Made by a program: the position numbers and the translations under genes
Shown here: in pieces, positions 44,385 to 54,029 of the stretch
Layout: each line of letters starts with the position of its first letter
Numbering within the stretch: the stretch's first letter is position 1
From: Dialister hominis
GTDB taxonomy: Bacteria; Bacillota; Negativicutes; Veillonellales; Dialisteraceae
Direction: 5' to 3'
Length of the DNA: 64,000 nt
Assembly (NCBI RefSeq): GCF_007164725.1
Contig: NZ_AP019697.1
Coordinates: forward strand, 540,001 to 604,000
The notes under the pieces: generated by a model
Told to the model about the DNA's origin: nothing
The model's database searches: none
The model's input: the letters and a program-made list of their open reading frames with translations, nothing else

Positions 44385-45962
44385 ATGAAAAATAACAACA
44401 CTAGCAATCATTTTACCGCAGAACAAGGCATTTTGCCAATGTTTCCCTCTGAGATTCTCAATGTCGATGATCCTGTTTTAATGTATGACAGATTTATGGA
44501 GGAAATCGATCTTAAAAAGTACCTTCGTTACATACCGACGCGTGGCGCTGGCAGACCCAGGTATAATCCCGTCAACATGCTGAAAACGATCATCTATGGT
44601 TTCGCAGAAGAAGGATATTGCTCTTTTAGAAAACTTGAAGATAATTGCAGGGTTAATATCAGATATATGTACCTGATGAATTATGAAGCCCCATCCTATC
44701 GGACATTCTGTCATTTCGTGAAGGGCTTTCTTAAGTATTCTCTCAAGGATATCTTTTATTCAATTACGAAAGAACTCTGCGGCAAACTCAACGTGGATTT
44801 GCAGCATATATATATTGACGGTTCCAAGTTTGAAGCGAACGCAAATAAATACAGCTGGGTATGGAAGAAATCCGCTGAAAAATCCCGCTACAAGCATTTT
44901 GCCAAGATTACCAGCCTTTTTGAGTTACTCAATGATGATCTTAAGTATGACCATATGAGTGTAAACATCAATACAGAATACGCTCCGGACTATCTGCGTC
45001 TGGTATTGGATAAATTAAAAGAAATCTGGCAGATTGATGAGACGGCCTTTGTTCATGGAAGCGGGCATCGCAAGTCCGATCATCAACGCAAGTATGAGCA
45101 GCTTAAGGCATATACATCAAAACTTGAAGAATATGTTGAGAAGATACAGATATGCGGTACTTCCAGAAACAGTTATTCGAAGACCGATACGGATGCAACA
45201 TTCATGCGAATCAAGTCGGACTACATGGGAAATGATCAGCTTCTGCCTGCATACAATGTCCAAATAGGTGTTGCCGATGAATTTATTGCCGTAATTGATG
45301 TTAACCAGTATCGTTCAGATATGGATTGCTTCGTACCGCTGATGGAGGAATTCCACGAAGTCTATGGGGCTTATCCTAAGTATCCTGTGGCAGATGCAGG
45401 ATATGGATCTTTCAACAATTACATCTATTGCGAGCAGCACGGTATGGAAAAGTATATGAAATTCCCCATGTACAAGAAAGAAACGAAAGACAAGAAATAC
45501 CATACCAATCCGTTTCGGCCAATAAACTTTAGAGTTGATGAGAATGGAACCATCCGTTGTCCAAATGACAGGGCTTTCAAATTTATCTATAGACATCTGG
45601 TCAGAGGGAACTTATACGGCAGGCAGGAGGAAGTATTTGAATGCGAAGACTGCCAAGGATGCCCGCTGGCAGAGCAATGTAAAAAGACCCCGAAGAACAA
45701 AAGAATCTCATTGAGCAGAGAACGGAATAACATGTACCAGGAGGTTCAGGATAATCTGGAAAGCATCCATGGAGCCCTGCTAAGAATGAACCGGTCAATC
45801 CAGGCTGAAGGAACTTTTGGAATCATGAAACATGACAGATGGTACAAAAGAATCGTCAGAAAAGGGATAGATTCTGTAAAAGCCGAGTTATACCTGGTAG
45901 CACTTGGCTATAATTTAAGGAAATACATCACAAAAATAATGCGTATAAGGATTGCCGCCTAA
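44385..45962 (+). CDS. IS1182-family transposase
   Basis: A 525-residue DDE transposase. The N-terminal domain has GRPRYNPVNMLKTIIYGFAE, typical of IS1182/IS5-group transposases. Acidic motifs are YIDGSKFEANANKYSW (first Asp), PVADAGYGSFNNY (second Asp) and RSIQAEGTFGIMKHD (Glu). A cysteine cluster, CEDCQGCPLAEQC, precedes the last motif, as in the family. The frame is open, so it may be functional. Confidence 0.94.
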   Translation: MKNNNTSNHFTAEQGILPMFPSEILNVDDPVLMYDRFMEEIDLKKYLRYIPTRGAGRPRYNPVNMLKTIIYGFAEEGYCSFRKLEDNCRVNIRYMYLMNYEAPSYRTFCHFVKGFLKYSLKDIFYSITKELCGKLNVDLQHIYIDGSKFEANANKYSWVWKKSAEKSRYKHFAKITSLFELLNDDLKYDHMSVNINTEYAPDYLRLVLDKLKEIWQIDETAFVHGSGHRKSDHQRKYEQLKAYTSKLEEYVEKIQICGTSRNSYSKTDTDATFMRIKSDYMGNDQLLPAYNVQIGVADEFIAVIDVNQYRSDMDCFVPLMEEFHEVYGAYPKYPVADAGYGSFNNYIYCEQHGMEKYMKFPMYKKETKDKKYHTNPFRPINFRVDENGTIRCPNDRAFKFIYRHLVRGNLYGRQEEVFECEDCQGCPLAEQCKKTPKNKRISLSRERNNMYQEVQDNLESIHGALLRMNRSIQAEGTFGIMKHDRWYKRIVRKGIDSVKAELYLVALGYNLRKYITKIMRIRIAA

Positions 45963-46072
45963 GACAATATAATTAAAAGTCTTATGGGGGTAAGGGGGCT
46001 TACGCGCATTTTTACGTAAAAGGCTTACAGCAGAGCTAAAAATGATGAAATAAAGACGCAAAAAAGAGGCTG

Positions 46073-46108
46073 CAACAAAATGATTAACCATTTTGTCACA
46101 GCCCCTTT
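46073..46108 (-). terminator. Terminator-like hairpin, WG-repeat gene or IS right end
   Basis: On the minus strand, GGCTGTGACAAAATG pairs with CATTTTGTTGCAGCC around GTTAAT and is followed by TCTTTTTT. Confidence 0.75.
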
Positions 46109-46117
46109 ATTGTGAAT

Positions 46118-47911
46118 TTATTCAAAGAATTTCAGGTTATCGTACGTTGGGGAAACGATCCAGTTTCCTTTTGTATCGATAAGGCCCCACTTGCCATCGA
46201 CTTTGACGCCGGCCCTGTCATTCATGAAGGACGTCATCTGGCTGATCTTCTTTGGGAAAACGATGACGTCGCTGCCATCATAGCTGATGACCTTCCATGC
46301 ATCATCCTTCACAGGAATCAGGCCGCAGGAAGCAGTGCCCGTTTCGCGGTAGAGGGGAGCGGAAATGACTTTCCCATCCTTATCAAGGATGCCGTATTTC
46401 CCGTCCTGCTTATAGGAAAGGATCGAGCTTCCCAGGTACTTGATCTCATCGTAAGAGAAGGGAACGAGTTCTTTGCCGTCGTCCATGGAAAGGACGCCCC
46501 AGTCTCCCTTGTCATTCCTGCAGATGAGGATGCCTGCTTCATCGACGGGGATGACTGCTTTGTAAGCGATGTGGGCAATGAATGTGCCGCTCCTGTTTTC
46601 CCAGCCGTAGCGGTCATTATTGAAAACAAGGATGCCGCGGCTCGATGCCGGGAAGACGCGAGCATTCGACGTGCTTGCAATGACCTTGCCGGTATTATCG
46701 ATGTAACCGCGTTTGACAAGGACGGTTGGAACCGTTCCGTATTCATAGCCCCACGGATCCCAGAGCGGGAAACCGATGCCAAAACCCCATCCGCTGTGAT
46801 AGCGGTGGTGATGGTGGGGACGCAGCCAGTGGCCCCAGCCCCAGCCGATTCCGATCGAGACAGGATAGCGGCGTACGACGCCTTCTTCCCTGACCTCGCC
46901 CTTCCTGACTTCTGCCAGACCATCTTCGAAGGGGAAGAGCATGTCATAATCAGCCATGAAAGCAATCGTCCCGTCCGGCTTGATATAAGCGCCGCTGTCG
47001 ATTGTCTTGACACCTGCCAGGCCTTCAGAAAATTCTGTCATGACGCGCTTGAACTGCGGCTTTACAGCAACCGTTCCCTCGTCATTGATAAAGCCCCAGA
47101 GGCCTTCCTTATTCTTGACGGCTGTCAGGTGTTCGGAAAAAACAGGTACAGCTTCTTCATAAGAGAAGGGTACGACAGGTGTATTTTCCTTATTGATGAA
47201 ACCCCAGAGATTTTCCTTATTCTTGACTGCCAGAAGACCGCTGCTGAAGGATGGCCCTGAATCCTTATAAGAAGGCTCGATGACAACGGCGCCGGTCTGA
47301 TTGATGACGCCCCATTTCCCGTCCATCTTTACAGGCGCAAGCCCCTCAGCAAACCAGCGCGCTTCCTGGTAGAGAGGCGCAATTTCCTTTCCGTCATAGA
47401 AAAGGTAGCCGTACTTGCCATCCAGCTTGACAATGGCAGAGCCGCCCTGGAAATCAGAGACCTGATCATACATGTGATCGGAGATGACAGTGCCGTCTTC
47501 CCGATAGAAGCGTATCTTGCTGTCGGGAAGCTTGACCGCAAGCGCATTGTCCTTCCAGACAGAACGGCTTTCATAGGAAACAGGGACGATGACTTTGCCT
47601 TCCCTGTTGTAGAAGCCGCGAAGCTTGCCCTTTGATACCTCGATCAGGTTGTCACGGCCCGCCTGGCTCGCAAGGTCAGCTTCCTGGTCTTCAGAATCAG
47701 AAAGGGAAACTGCTTCCTTGTCATAAGAAAGGGGAATGACGACCTTGCCCGACGCGTCAAGCGCGCCCCACTTGCCATCCTTTTCAACGCCCGCTGCAAA
47801 GGGGACAGGGGAAAGAGCTTCAGAAGGCTGAGGGGTTTCAGCTGCATAGACATTTGCCGAAAGCGTAAGAGCGGCCGCCGCAAGAATGGCTGCCAGTTGA
47901 TGATGGAACAT
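46118..47911 (-). CDS. Secreted WG-repeat protein
   Basis: A 597-residue exported protein with a Sec signal peptide (LAAILAAAALTLSANVYA) and about 13 WG repeats of 22-45 residues, each with a (K/L)WGxIxxxGxxVxPxxY core. WG repeats are thought to form extended binding surfaces; no reaction is implied. A Trp/Gly/His/Pro-rich insert at roughly 355-390 (HHHHRYHSGWGFGIGF) breaks the repeat series and could be a linker or metal-binding loop. GAGGTG precedes the ATG. It stands alone, next to the IS1182 element. Confidence 0.88.
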   Translation of the reverse strand: MFHHQLAAILAAAALTLSANVYAAETPQPSEALSPVPFAAGVEKDGKWGALDASGKVVIPLSYDKEAVSLSDSEDQEADLASQAGRDNLIEVSKGKLRGFYNREGKVIVPVSYESRSVWKDNALAVKLPDSKIRFYREDGTVISDHMYDQVSDFQGGSAIVKLDGKYGYLFYDGKEIAPLYQEARWFAEGLAPVKMDGKWGVINQTGAVVIEPSYKDSGPSFSSGLLAVKNKENLWGFINKENTPVVPFSYEEAVPVFSEHLTAVKNKEGLWGFINDEGTVAVKPQFKRVMTEFSEGLAGVKTIDSGAYIKPDGTIAFMADYDMLFPFEDGLAEVRKGEVREEGVVRRYPVSIGIGWGWGHWLRPHHHHRYHSGWGFGIGFPLWDPWGYEYGTVPTVLVKRGYIDNTGKVIASTSNARVFPASSRGILVFNNDRYGWENRSGTFIAHIAYKAVIPVDEAGILICRNDKGDWGVLSMDDGKELVPFSYDEIKYLGSSILSYKQDGKYGILDKDGKVISAPLYRETGTASCGLIPVKDDAWKVISYDGSDVIVFPKKISQMTSFMNDRAGVKVDGKWGLIDTKGNWIVSPTYDNLKFFE

Positions 47912-48061
47912 AGAATCACCTCACAGAATAAATCTGGGAAAGCTTTCTTTTCCAGTGTTAGTTTCATTTGCCTTTATTTTAGCATATTTCGATATAAGCT
48001 TTAAAAAGAAAATATAATTGGTGTATTATAAGCAAAAGATTAATTTAATATTACAGAATAA

Positions 48062-48090
48062 TTGACATCATTCTAATAACGGGGCATAAC
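48062..48090 (+). promoter_or_regulatory. Promoter of the binding lipoprotein gene
   Basis: Consensus TTGACA (48062-48067) is 17 bp from CATAAC (48085-48090), about 70 bp before the start codon. No riboswitch was recognised in the leader. Confidence 0.55.
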
Positions 48091-48159
48091 TTGATAAGTA
48101 TAGCATGAATTCCAATGTTCGTTCTGATCATAAAAAGAAGCTGTTCTTTGAGAGGTATT

Positions 48160-49143
48160 ATGAAAAAGTTTTTCCTGATTTTCTTCTGCTGCTTTCTTTC
48201 GATGGCCATGCTTACCGGCTGCATGGTTGAGAAAAGTTCGACTGGGCGCGTGTTGACTGATGATGCGGGAAGGGAAGTAAGGATCCCTGAAAAGCCGTCG
48301 CATATCATTTCCCTGACGTATGGCACTGATGAAGTCCTTCTTGGGCTTGTAAGTACGAAGCGGATCAGTGCGCTTTCTAAATATGCAGGGGATGAAGGAA
48401 TCACTTTTGTGACGAAGAAGGAAAAGGAAGCGGTGGGGCGCACGATGGATCTCAATCCGGAAGCCGTCATGGCGCTTAAGCCGGATCTGGTCCTCGTTTC
48501 TAAGGGAACGCCTGCCAATTTCGTCCAGACACTTTCTGCATCCGGCGTGCCTGTGTTTGTCTCAATCATTCCAAAGAACTGGGATGATATGGAGGTAAGG
48601 ATTAAGGGGATTGCAAAGGCGGTCGATGAAGAGGACAAGGGAAATCAGATGATAGAGGATATGAGGGAAAAGCGGGATGCTTTGGAAAAGAAGCTTTCCG
48701 CAATTTCGCCAGACCAGGAAAGGAAAGCGCTCGGACTTTCCTTCAGGGGCATCCTTGGAAAGAAGGGGACTTTGTTTGCGGAAGTCCTTGAAATGGCACA
48801 TGTGAAGGATGGCGCCGCCATCTATGATATCCGCGAGATTCCAAGGGGAAGCAGCACCTTTATTTCCATGGAAGTGCTGCCGGCCATCGATCCGGATGTG
48901 ATTCTTCTGCCGGTCTGGCAGTCCGGCATGCACATGAGTGAAAGCGAGTTTGCTCATGAGATCCTGTCGAATCCTGCTTTCCAGGATGTGAAGGCAGTGA
49001 AGAACCATAGGATGGTGCCATTCCCTGAGAGGTACAAGTTTGTCATGTCGCAGCACATCACCGATTCCGTGGAGGCAAGCGCAAAGGCCGTTTATCCTGA
49101 ACTCTTTGATGATCCGGATAGTATGACGGTCAATGGGAATTGA
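48160..49143 (+). CDS. Periplasmic binding lipoprotein, BtuF/FepB-like
   Basis: A 327-residue class III solute-binding protein of the type that delivers cobalamin, siderophores or heme to an ABC importer. The lipobox is MLTGC. The family opening RVLTDDAGREVRIPEKPSHI is followed by LNPEAVMALKPDLVLV and a long linking helix (about 150-180). The start at 48160 has GAGAGG nine bases upstream; 48115 would hide the signal. No permease or ATPase is adjacent, so it is an orphan here and the ligand is not known. Confidence 0.87.
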   Translation: MKKFFLIFFCCFLSMAMLTGCMVEKSSTGRVLTDDAGREVRIPEKPSHIISLTYGTDEVLLGLVSTKRISALSKYAGDEGITFVTKKEKEAVGRTMDLNPEAVMALKPDLVLVSKGTPANFVQTLSASGVPVFVSIIPKNWDDMEVRIKGIAKAVDEEDKGNQMIEDMREKRDALEKKLSAISPDQERKALGLSFRGILGKKGTLFAEVLEMAHVKDGAAIYDIREIPRGSSTFISMEVLPAIDPDVILLPVWQSGMHMSESEFAHEILSNPAFQDVKAVKNHRMVPFPERYKFVMSQHITDSVEASAKAVYPELFDDPDSMTVNGN

Positions 49144-49159
49144 ATACTTGCATAACTGC

Positions 49160-49188
49160 TTTACATTTAGCCCTGCATTTGTTATTAT
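49160..49188 (+). promoter_or_regulatory. glyQS promoter
   Basis: TTTACA (49160-49165) and TATTAT (49183-49188) are 17 bp apart, directly before the T-box leader. Confidence 0.7.
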
Positions 49189-49195
49189 GTTTCCA

Positions 49196-49407
49196 TAACT
49201 ACGGCGATGAAGAAAAGGAGTACGCACAGTCAGCGATCCGGTGACAGTGAGAGACCGGTATGGTGCGGAAGGCGTTTCGGAGCTGCTGCCTGAACAGAGT
49301 AGGGCTGCTATCAATTAAGGCGGGCCAATGGCCAATGAGGGTGGAACCGCGGGTTAATGATCCCTGTAACTCGTCCCTGTAACTATATTGTTACAGGGAT
49401 TTTTTAT
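49196..49407 (+). promoter_or_regulatory. T-box leader (glycine), controls glyQS
   Basis: The leader senses uncharged tRNA-Gly and lets transcription pass. The T-box motif AGGGTGGAACCGCG is at 49338-49350. The likely specifier is GGC at 49271-49273 in GAAGGCGTTT, matching the layout of other glyQS T-boxes and codon for Gly. The antiterminator can form CGGGTTA/TAACTCG (49350-49356 with 49367-49373) plus AGGG/CCCT. The competing terminator is TCCCTGTAAC/GTTACAGGGA (49374-49383, 49390-49399) with a T-run. Confidence 0.93.
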
Positions 49408-49436
49408 TGTTTTTCAGATTGTTTTCAGGAGGAAAT

Positions 49437-50321
49437 ATGACATTTCAGCAGATTATTCTGGCACTCCAGCGTTTCTGGTCAAAACAGGGATGCGTACTGG
49501 GAGAGCCATATGACGTGGAAAAGGGCGCAGGCACGATGAACCCTGCGACATTCCTTCGCACCATCGGACCGGAACCATGGAACGTAGCATACGTTGAACC
49601 GTCCCGCCGCCCGGATGACGGAAGATACGGCGACAACCCGAACCGTCTGTACCAGCATCATCAGTTCCAGGTGATTATGAAACCGTCCCCGAACAATATC
49701 CAGGAGACCTATCTCGAATCCTTGAAGGAACTCGGCATCGATCCGGAAGAACATGATATCCGCTTCGTAGAAGACAACTGGGAATCCCCGACGCTCGGCG
49801 CATGGGGCATCGGCTGGGAAGTATGGCTCGACGGCATGGAAATCACCCAGTTCACCTATTTCCAGCAGGTCGGCGGCATTGATGAACATCCGGTAGCCGT
49901 TGAAATCACATACGGTCTCGAACGTATTGCCATGTACATTCAGGAAAAGGACAATGTCTATGATCTGGAATGGACTGACGGCGTTACCTACGGCGACGTA
50001 TGGCATGAAAACGAATATGAACAGTCCGTTTACAGCTATGAGCTTTCTGACCATGATATGCTCTTCAAGCTGTTTGACATGTATGAAAAAGAAGCAACCC
50101 GCGTAGTCAAGAAGGGCTTCGTCCTTCCAGCTTACGATTATGTACTGAAATGTTCCCATGCATTCAACCTTCTGGATGCTGCCGGCGCTATTTCCCTTTC
50201 TGAAAGAACGGAATATATCGCACGCGTCAGAAACATGGCAAGAATGTGCGCCAAGGAATGGCTGAAGAAGCGCAAGGAACTGGGATTCCCCATGCTGAAG
50301 GGAGGCGAGGGAAATGAGTAA
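49437..50321 (+). CDS. glyQ: Glycyl-tRNA synthetase alpha subunit
   Basis: A 294-residue catalytic subunit of the bacterial alpha2beta2 glycyl-tRNA synthetase, which makes glycyl-adenylate and charges tRNA-Gly. The sequence is strongly conserved ([61 protein letters not shown]). GGAGG lies just before the ATG at 49437; the in-frame ATG at 49407 is inside the leader. It overlaps glyS by eight bases. Confidence 0.97.
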   Translation: MTFQQIILALQRFWSKQGCVLGEPYDVEKGAGTMNPATFLRTIGPEPWNVAYVEPSRRPDDGRYGDNPNRLYQHHQFQVIMKPSPNNIQETYLESLKELGIDPEEHDIRFVEDNWESPTLGAWGIGWEVWLDGMEITQFTYFQQVGGIDEHPVAVEITYGLERIAMYIQEKDNVYDLEWTDGVTYGDVWHENEYEQSVYSYELSDHDMLFKLFDMYEKEATRVVKKGFVLPAYDYVLKCSHAFNLLDAAGAISLSERTEYIARVRNMARMCAKEWLKKRKELGFPMLKGGEGNE

Positions 50322-52365
50322 GAATCTGCTTTTGGAAATCGGCACGGAAGAAATGCCGGCTAATATTATGTCCGGAGTCGTTGATCAGCTCCGCGTTCTG
50401 GCGGAAAATGCCTTCGGAGAAAATCGCATTTCCCTTAAGGAAATCACCGTTTACGCAACACCGAGAAGACTCGCAGTCCTCGTCAAGGAAGCTGCTGACC
50501 GCCAGCCTGATGAAGAAGTCAAGAAGCGCGGCCCGTCCATTAAGGCTGCTTTTGATGAAGACGGCAATCCGACCAGAGCGGCACAGGGCTTTGCAAGAGG
50601 ACAGCATATCGATCCTTCCGAGCTTATCAGGGAAGGCGAATATACATGGGCTCATGTCGTCAATGAAGGCAAAAAGATCGAAGACATCCTTCCTTCTCTT
50701 TTCACGTCCCTCATTACAGGACTGAACTTCACAAGAAGCATGCGCTGGGCTGATGAGGAAGCCCGTTTCATCCGTCCGATCCGCTGGATCGTCGCTCTCT
50801 GCGGCAGCGAAGTCGTTCCGATGGAATTTGCTCATGTCAAGAGCGGCAGAATCAGCCGCGGACATCGTTTTCTCTGCAAGGAAGATGTCACGATTGAAAG
50901 CCCGGAAAACTACAAGGAAACCATGCGCAAGGCATTTGTCATTGTCGATCAGGATGAACGCCGCGACATGATCCGCAAGGGCCTTCTTGCCAAGGCGGAA
51001 GAACTGGGCGGCAATGTCTGGCACAATGCAGACCTTCTTGAAGAAATCAACTACCTCGTTGAATATCCGACACCTCTCTATGGCCGCATCGATGAAGAAT
51101 TCCTGAAGCTTCCGGTACCGGCTGTCGTTACCCCGATGAGAGATCATCAGAGATACTATCCTGTCAGAAATGAAGACGGCTCCCTGATGCCGTACTTCCT
51201 TACCGTCAGAAACGGCGGCACAAAGGCAATCCATAACGTACAGATCGGCAATGAACGCGTTCTCCGCGCCCGCCTTGACGACGCTAAGTTTTTCTTTGAA
51301 AACGACAGGAAGAAGAGCCTGGAAGGCCACCGGGAAGACCTGACCCGCATCAACTATCAGGAAGGCATGGGCACCATGCTTGACAAGGCTGACCGCCTCC
51401 AGAAGCTGTCTGATTTCATCTGCGACGGATGGAACCTTTCCGCTGATGAAAAGGCTGATGCAGAAAGAGCAGCTTACCTTTCCAAATCCGACCTTGCTAC
51501 CGGCATGGTTACCGAATTCACTGAACTGCAGGGCGAAATGGGCAAGGAATATGCTCTCCTCGACGGTGAAAAGAAGAACGTTGCACAGGCCATTTTCGAA
51601 CAGTACATGCCAAGATTTGCCGGCGATATCCTCCCGCAGGAATCCATCGGCCGTGTTCTTTCCATGGCTGACAAGCTCGACAACCTCGCTGCTACATTCC
51701 TCCGCGGCCTCATTCCGACAGGCTCCCAGGATCCGTTTGCTTTGAGAAGACAGACCATCGGCGCTGTCAACATCCTGACTGACGGCGGCATCCACTGGGA
51801 TATCAGGGAAGGCATCAGAAAAGCGCTCGAACTCCTCCCGGGTGAAAAGGAAGCCAAGGAAACAGCTCTGGGCCAGATCGAAGAATTCTTCCGCCAGAGA
51901 ATCAAAGCCATCATGCTCGATGAAGGCATTGCTTACGATATCATTGACGCAGTCCTCGCAGGCCCGGTCGACGACATCGAAGCTCTCTTCCTGAAAGCAA
52001 GAGCCATGGCAGAAAGCCAGCTGAAGGATGAAACCGATCTCCGTCAGGCTGTCACAAGACTGGCAAACATCACCAAGGACAAGGAAGGCGGAGCAGTCGA
52101 TCCGTCCCTCTTTGAAGTAGAATATGAAAAGAACCTGCAGGCAGCACTTGATGAAGTGAAAGCTGAAGTTCTTCCGCTCTACAAGGAATACCAGTACGGA
52201 AAAGCTCTTGCTTCCCTGAAGAAGCTGACAGCTCCGATCAATGATTACCTGGACAACGTCATGGTTATGGTCGATGATGAAAAGGTCAAGGCCAACCGTG
52301 TTTCCCAGCTGATCTCTGCACTGGATCTCTTCCGCGCATGGGGCGATTTCAGCAAGCTCGTCTGA
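50314..52365 (+). CDS. glyS: Glycyl-tRNA synthetase beta subunit
   Basis: A 683-residue beta subunit that binds tRNA-Gly. It begins [18 protein letters not shown], a GlyS hallmark, and has the HD-like middle segment [13 protein letters not shown] and a C-terminal anticodon-binding helical domain ([23 protein letters not shown]). GGAGG precedes the ATG inside glyQ, indicating coupled translation. Confidence 0.97.
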   Translation: MSKNLLLEIGTEEMPANIMSGVVDQLRVLAENAFGENRISLKEITVYATPRRLAVLVKEAADRQPDEEVKKRGPSIKAAFDEDGNPTRAAQGFARGQHIDPSELIREGEYTWAHVVNEGKKIEDILPSLFTSLITGLNFTRSMRWADEEARFIRPIRWIVALCGSEVVPMEFAHVKSGRISRGHRFLCKEDVTIESPENYKETMRKAFVIVDQDERRDMIRKGLLAKAEELGGNVWHNADLLEEINYLVEYPTPLYGRIDEEFLKLPVPAVVTPMRDHQRYYPVRNEDGSLMPYFLTVRNGGTKAIHNVQIGNERVLRARLDDAKFFFENDRKKSLEGHREDLTRINYQEGMGTMLDKADRLQKLSDFICDGWNLSADEKADAERAAYLSKSDLATGMVTEFTELQGEMGKEYALLDGEKKNVAQAIFEQYMPRFAGDILPQESIGRVLSMADKLDNLAATFLRGLIPTGSQDPFALRRQTIGAVNILTDGGIHWDIREGIRKALELLPGEKEAKETALGQIEEFFRQRIKAIMLDEGIAYDIIDAVLAGPVDDIEALFLKARAMAESQLKDETDLRQAVTRLANITKDKEGGAVDPSLFEVEYEKNLQAALDEVKAEVLPLYKEYQYGKALASLKKLTAPINDYLDNVMVMVDDEKVKANRVSQLISALDLFRAWGDFSKLV

Positions 52366-52387
52366 TAGGACATAAAGCATCAATAAT

Positions 52388-52425
52388 AAAAAGGAGTCTC
52401 TTCTAGCCGGAGAGGCTCTTTTTTC
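52388..52425 (+). terminator. glyQS terminator
   Basis: AAGGAGTCTCT pairs with AGAGGCTCTTTT around TCTAGCCGG, followed by a T-run. Confidence 0.8.
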
Positions 52426-52543
52426 ATGCCGGGAAGGGGATAAATCAAAAGGATCTCTCTTTATGTTTACAAAATTCGATCTAAATGATAATGAATGGTC
52501 ACAAAAACGCAACACATTATGAAATTTCTATATCGAAATACGT

Positions 52544-52610
52544 TTGACTATTTCGAAAATTTATGATACAATATATTCAGAGTTAGTTGTTAACTAAATA
52601 TCTTTAGATA
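52544..52610 (+). promoter_or_regulatory. Superoxide dismutase promoter and two palindromes
   Basis: TTGACT (52544-52549) and TACAAT (52567-52572) are 17 bp apart. Just downstream lie TTAGTT-GTT-AACTAA (52583-52597) and TATCT-TT-AGATA (52599-52610), two perfect inverted repeats between transcription start and ribosome site. They are candidate sites for a metal- or oxidation-responsive repressor. Confidence 0.6.
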
Positions 52611-52637
52611 AGTTTACATATGAGAGGAGAGTTTATT

Positions 52638-53267
52638 ATGGCTTTTGAATTACCCGCTTTACCTTATGCTTATGACGCTCTTGAACCTGTGATCGATGCA
52701 GACACCATGCGTTTCCATCATGATAAACATCATGCAACCTACGTAGCAAACCTGAACAAGGCACTGGAAGCTCATCCGGAACTGTTTGAAAGATCAGTTG
52801 AATTCCTGATCGCTCATCTGAATCATCTGCCGGAAGACATCAAAGGCGCTGTCCGCAACAATGGCGGCGGAACATACAACCACACCCTATTCTGGGAAAT
52901 GATGGCTCCGGAAGGACAGACTGCATTTGCAGGCCCTGTTGCTGACAAGATCAAGGAAACCTTCGGTTCCTATGAAGAATTCAAGAAACAGTTTGCTGCT
53001 GCTGCCGCAGGCCGTTTCGGAAGCGGCTGGGCATGGCTCGTCGCTGACGGCGACAAGCTTGAAATTCTTTCCACTGCCAACCAGGATAACCCGCTGACAG
53101 AAGGGAAGAGACCGCTGCTCTGCCTGGACGTCTGGGAACATGCTTACTACCTGAAGTATCAGAACCGCCGCGTTGATTACATCAATGAATGGTTCCGCAT
53201 CATCAACTGGGACTTTGTCAATGAACAGTACAAGAAGTCTCAGGAAGCAAGACACTGCGGCAAATAA
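52638..53267 (+). CDS. Superoxide dismutase (Fe/Mn family)
   Basis: A 209-residue cytoplasmic enzyme that converts superoxide to oxygen and peroxide. Metal ligands are His in [13 protein letters not shown] near 27, His in NHTLFWEMM near 80, and Asp/His in [16 protein letters not shown] near 165. Iron versus manganese use is not certain from sequence alone. GAGGAG precedes the ATG at 52638. In an anaerobe it gives tolerance to brief oxygen exposure. Confidence 0.96.
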   Translation: MAFELPALPYAYDALEPVIDADTMRFHHDKHHATYVANLNKALEAHPELFERSVEFLIAHLNHLPEDIKGAVRNNGGGTYNHTLFWEMMAPEGQTAFAGPVADKIKETFGSYEEFKKQFAAAAAGRFGSGWAWLVADGDKLEILSTANQDNPLTEGKRPLLCLDVWEHAYYLKYQNRRVDYINEWFRIINWDFVNEQYKKSQEARHCGK

Positions 53268-53308
53268 TCACGAAAATTAAGGATACCCTTAATGATAATC
53301 ACCTCACA

Positions 53309-53336
53309 AAGACCCGCCCTTCTGGGCGGGTTTTTA
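53309..53336 (+). terminator. Terminator after SOD gene
   Basis: ACCCGCCC pairs perfectly with GGGCGGGT around TTCT, then five T residues. Confidence 0.93.
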
Positions 53337-53360
53337 AATGTGAGAAGAGCAGTAAATTAA

Positions 53361-53413
53361 TTGTCAACTGTTAATGAAATCTAGTTGACATAAATCAACC
53401 AAGTGACTATAAT
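53361..53413 (+). promoter_or_regulatory. BirA-type operator overlapping consensus promoter
   Basis: TTGTCAAC (53361-53368) and GTTGACAT (53384-53391) are separated by 15 bp and match the known BirA operator layout TTGTTAAC-N15-GTTAACAA. The right arm contains the -35 TTGACA (53385-53390); TATAAT (53408-53413) follows after exactly 17 bp. Biotin-loaded BirA bound here would block the promoter. Confidence 0.85.
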
Positions 53414-53446
53414 AATTCAAGTAAATCACTACACGGAGGGGTTCTT

Positions 53447-53983
53447 ATGGGAAATAATCATTCTGTACGCATGCAGGTCATGTGTGCTCTCTTTACAGCA
53501 GTCTGCGCCGTATTCTCGCAGCTGACAATACCGATCCAGCCGGTGCCGATCACTCTGGGCTCCTTTGCAGCCCTCATGGCAGGCGGATTCCTTGGCAAGC
53601 GCTACGGTTTCCTGAGTCTTGTCATCTACCTGCTTCTTGGCATGGCAGGTGTTCCTGTATTCTCCATGATGCGCGCAGGCGTTTCCGTCATTGCGGGACC
53701 ATCCGGCGGATTCATCGTCGGCTTTGCAGTCATGGCATTCATCGTCGGCCTTGTCGGTGAAAAGCTCGGCTTCACATTCAAGAACATGCTCCTTGGCACA
53801 GTACTTGGTACGGCAGCCTGCTATACGATGGGACTGGCATGGTTCATGTTCCTGACCGGAAACGGACTCTGGGCTTCCATGCTTCTCTGCATGTTCCCGT
53901 TCCTGCCGGGGGATATCACAAAGATCGTTTTGGCCTCTTACCTGATCAGCAGATACCGCAAGAGACTGATCGGAACCAACTGA
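53447..53983 (+). CDS. bioY: Biotin transporter BioY
   Basis: A 178-residue, six-TM substrate-binding S component of a biotin ECF-type transporter. Family motifs are PIQPVPITLGSFAALMAGGFLG and GPSGGFIVGF, and the C-terminal FLPGDITKIVLASYL. GGAGGGG precedes the ATG. It is headed by a BirA-type operator. No EcfAAT genes are adjacent, so it may work with a shared ECF module or alone. A terminator separates it from the acyl cassette. Confidence 0.96.
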   Translation: MGNNHSVRMQVMCALFTAVCAVFSQLTIPIQPVPITLGSFAALMAGGFLGKRYGFLSLVIYLLLGMAGVPVFSMMRAGVSVIAGPSGGFIVGFAVMAFIVGLVGEKLGFTFKNMLLGTVLGTAACYTMGLAWFMFLTGNGLWASMLLCMFPFLPGDITKIVLASYLISRYRKRLIGTN

Positions 53984-53992
53984 TTCATAAGA

Positions 53993-54016
53993 CCGTTCCC
54001 CAGGGAACGGTTTTTT
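53993..54016 (+). terminator. Terminator between bioY and the acyl cassette
   Basis: CCGTTCCC pairs perfectly with GGGAACGG around CA, then six T residues. The next ribosome site starts four to five bases later, leaving no room for a promoter, so the downstream genes appear to need read-through. Confidence 0.88.
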
Positions 54017-54029
54017 CATAGGAGGAAAT

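Larger units (their letters stand above)
44295..46105 (+). mobile_element. IS1182-family insertion sequence (ends tentative)
   Basis: A single intact transposase is flanked by GGGGATGTGACAAAAT at 44295-44310 and its near inverted copy ending at 46105 (15 of 16 positions match). No target duplication was found. The right arm also folds into a good minus-strand terminator for the WG-repeat gene, so the right boundary is uncertain. A very strong hairpin at 44326-44367 lies between the left end and the transposase. Confidence 0.6.

Noticed and set aside
50227-52515. 762-codon minus-strand frame opposite glyS
   Set aside because: Antisense shadow produced by codon bias of glyS; it also crosses the glyQS terminator and the SOD upstream region.
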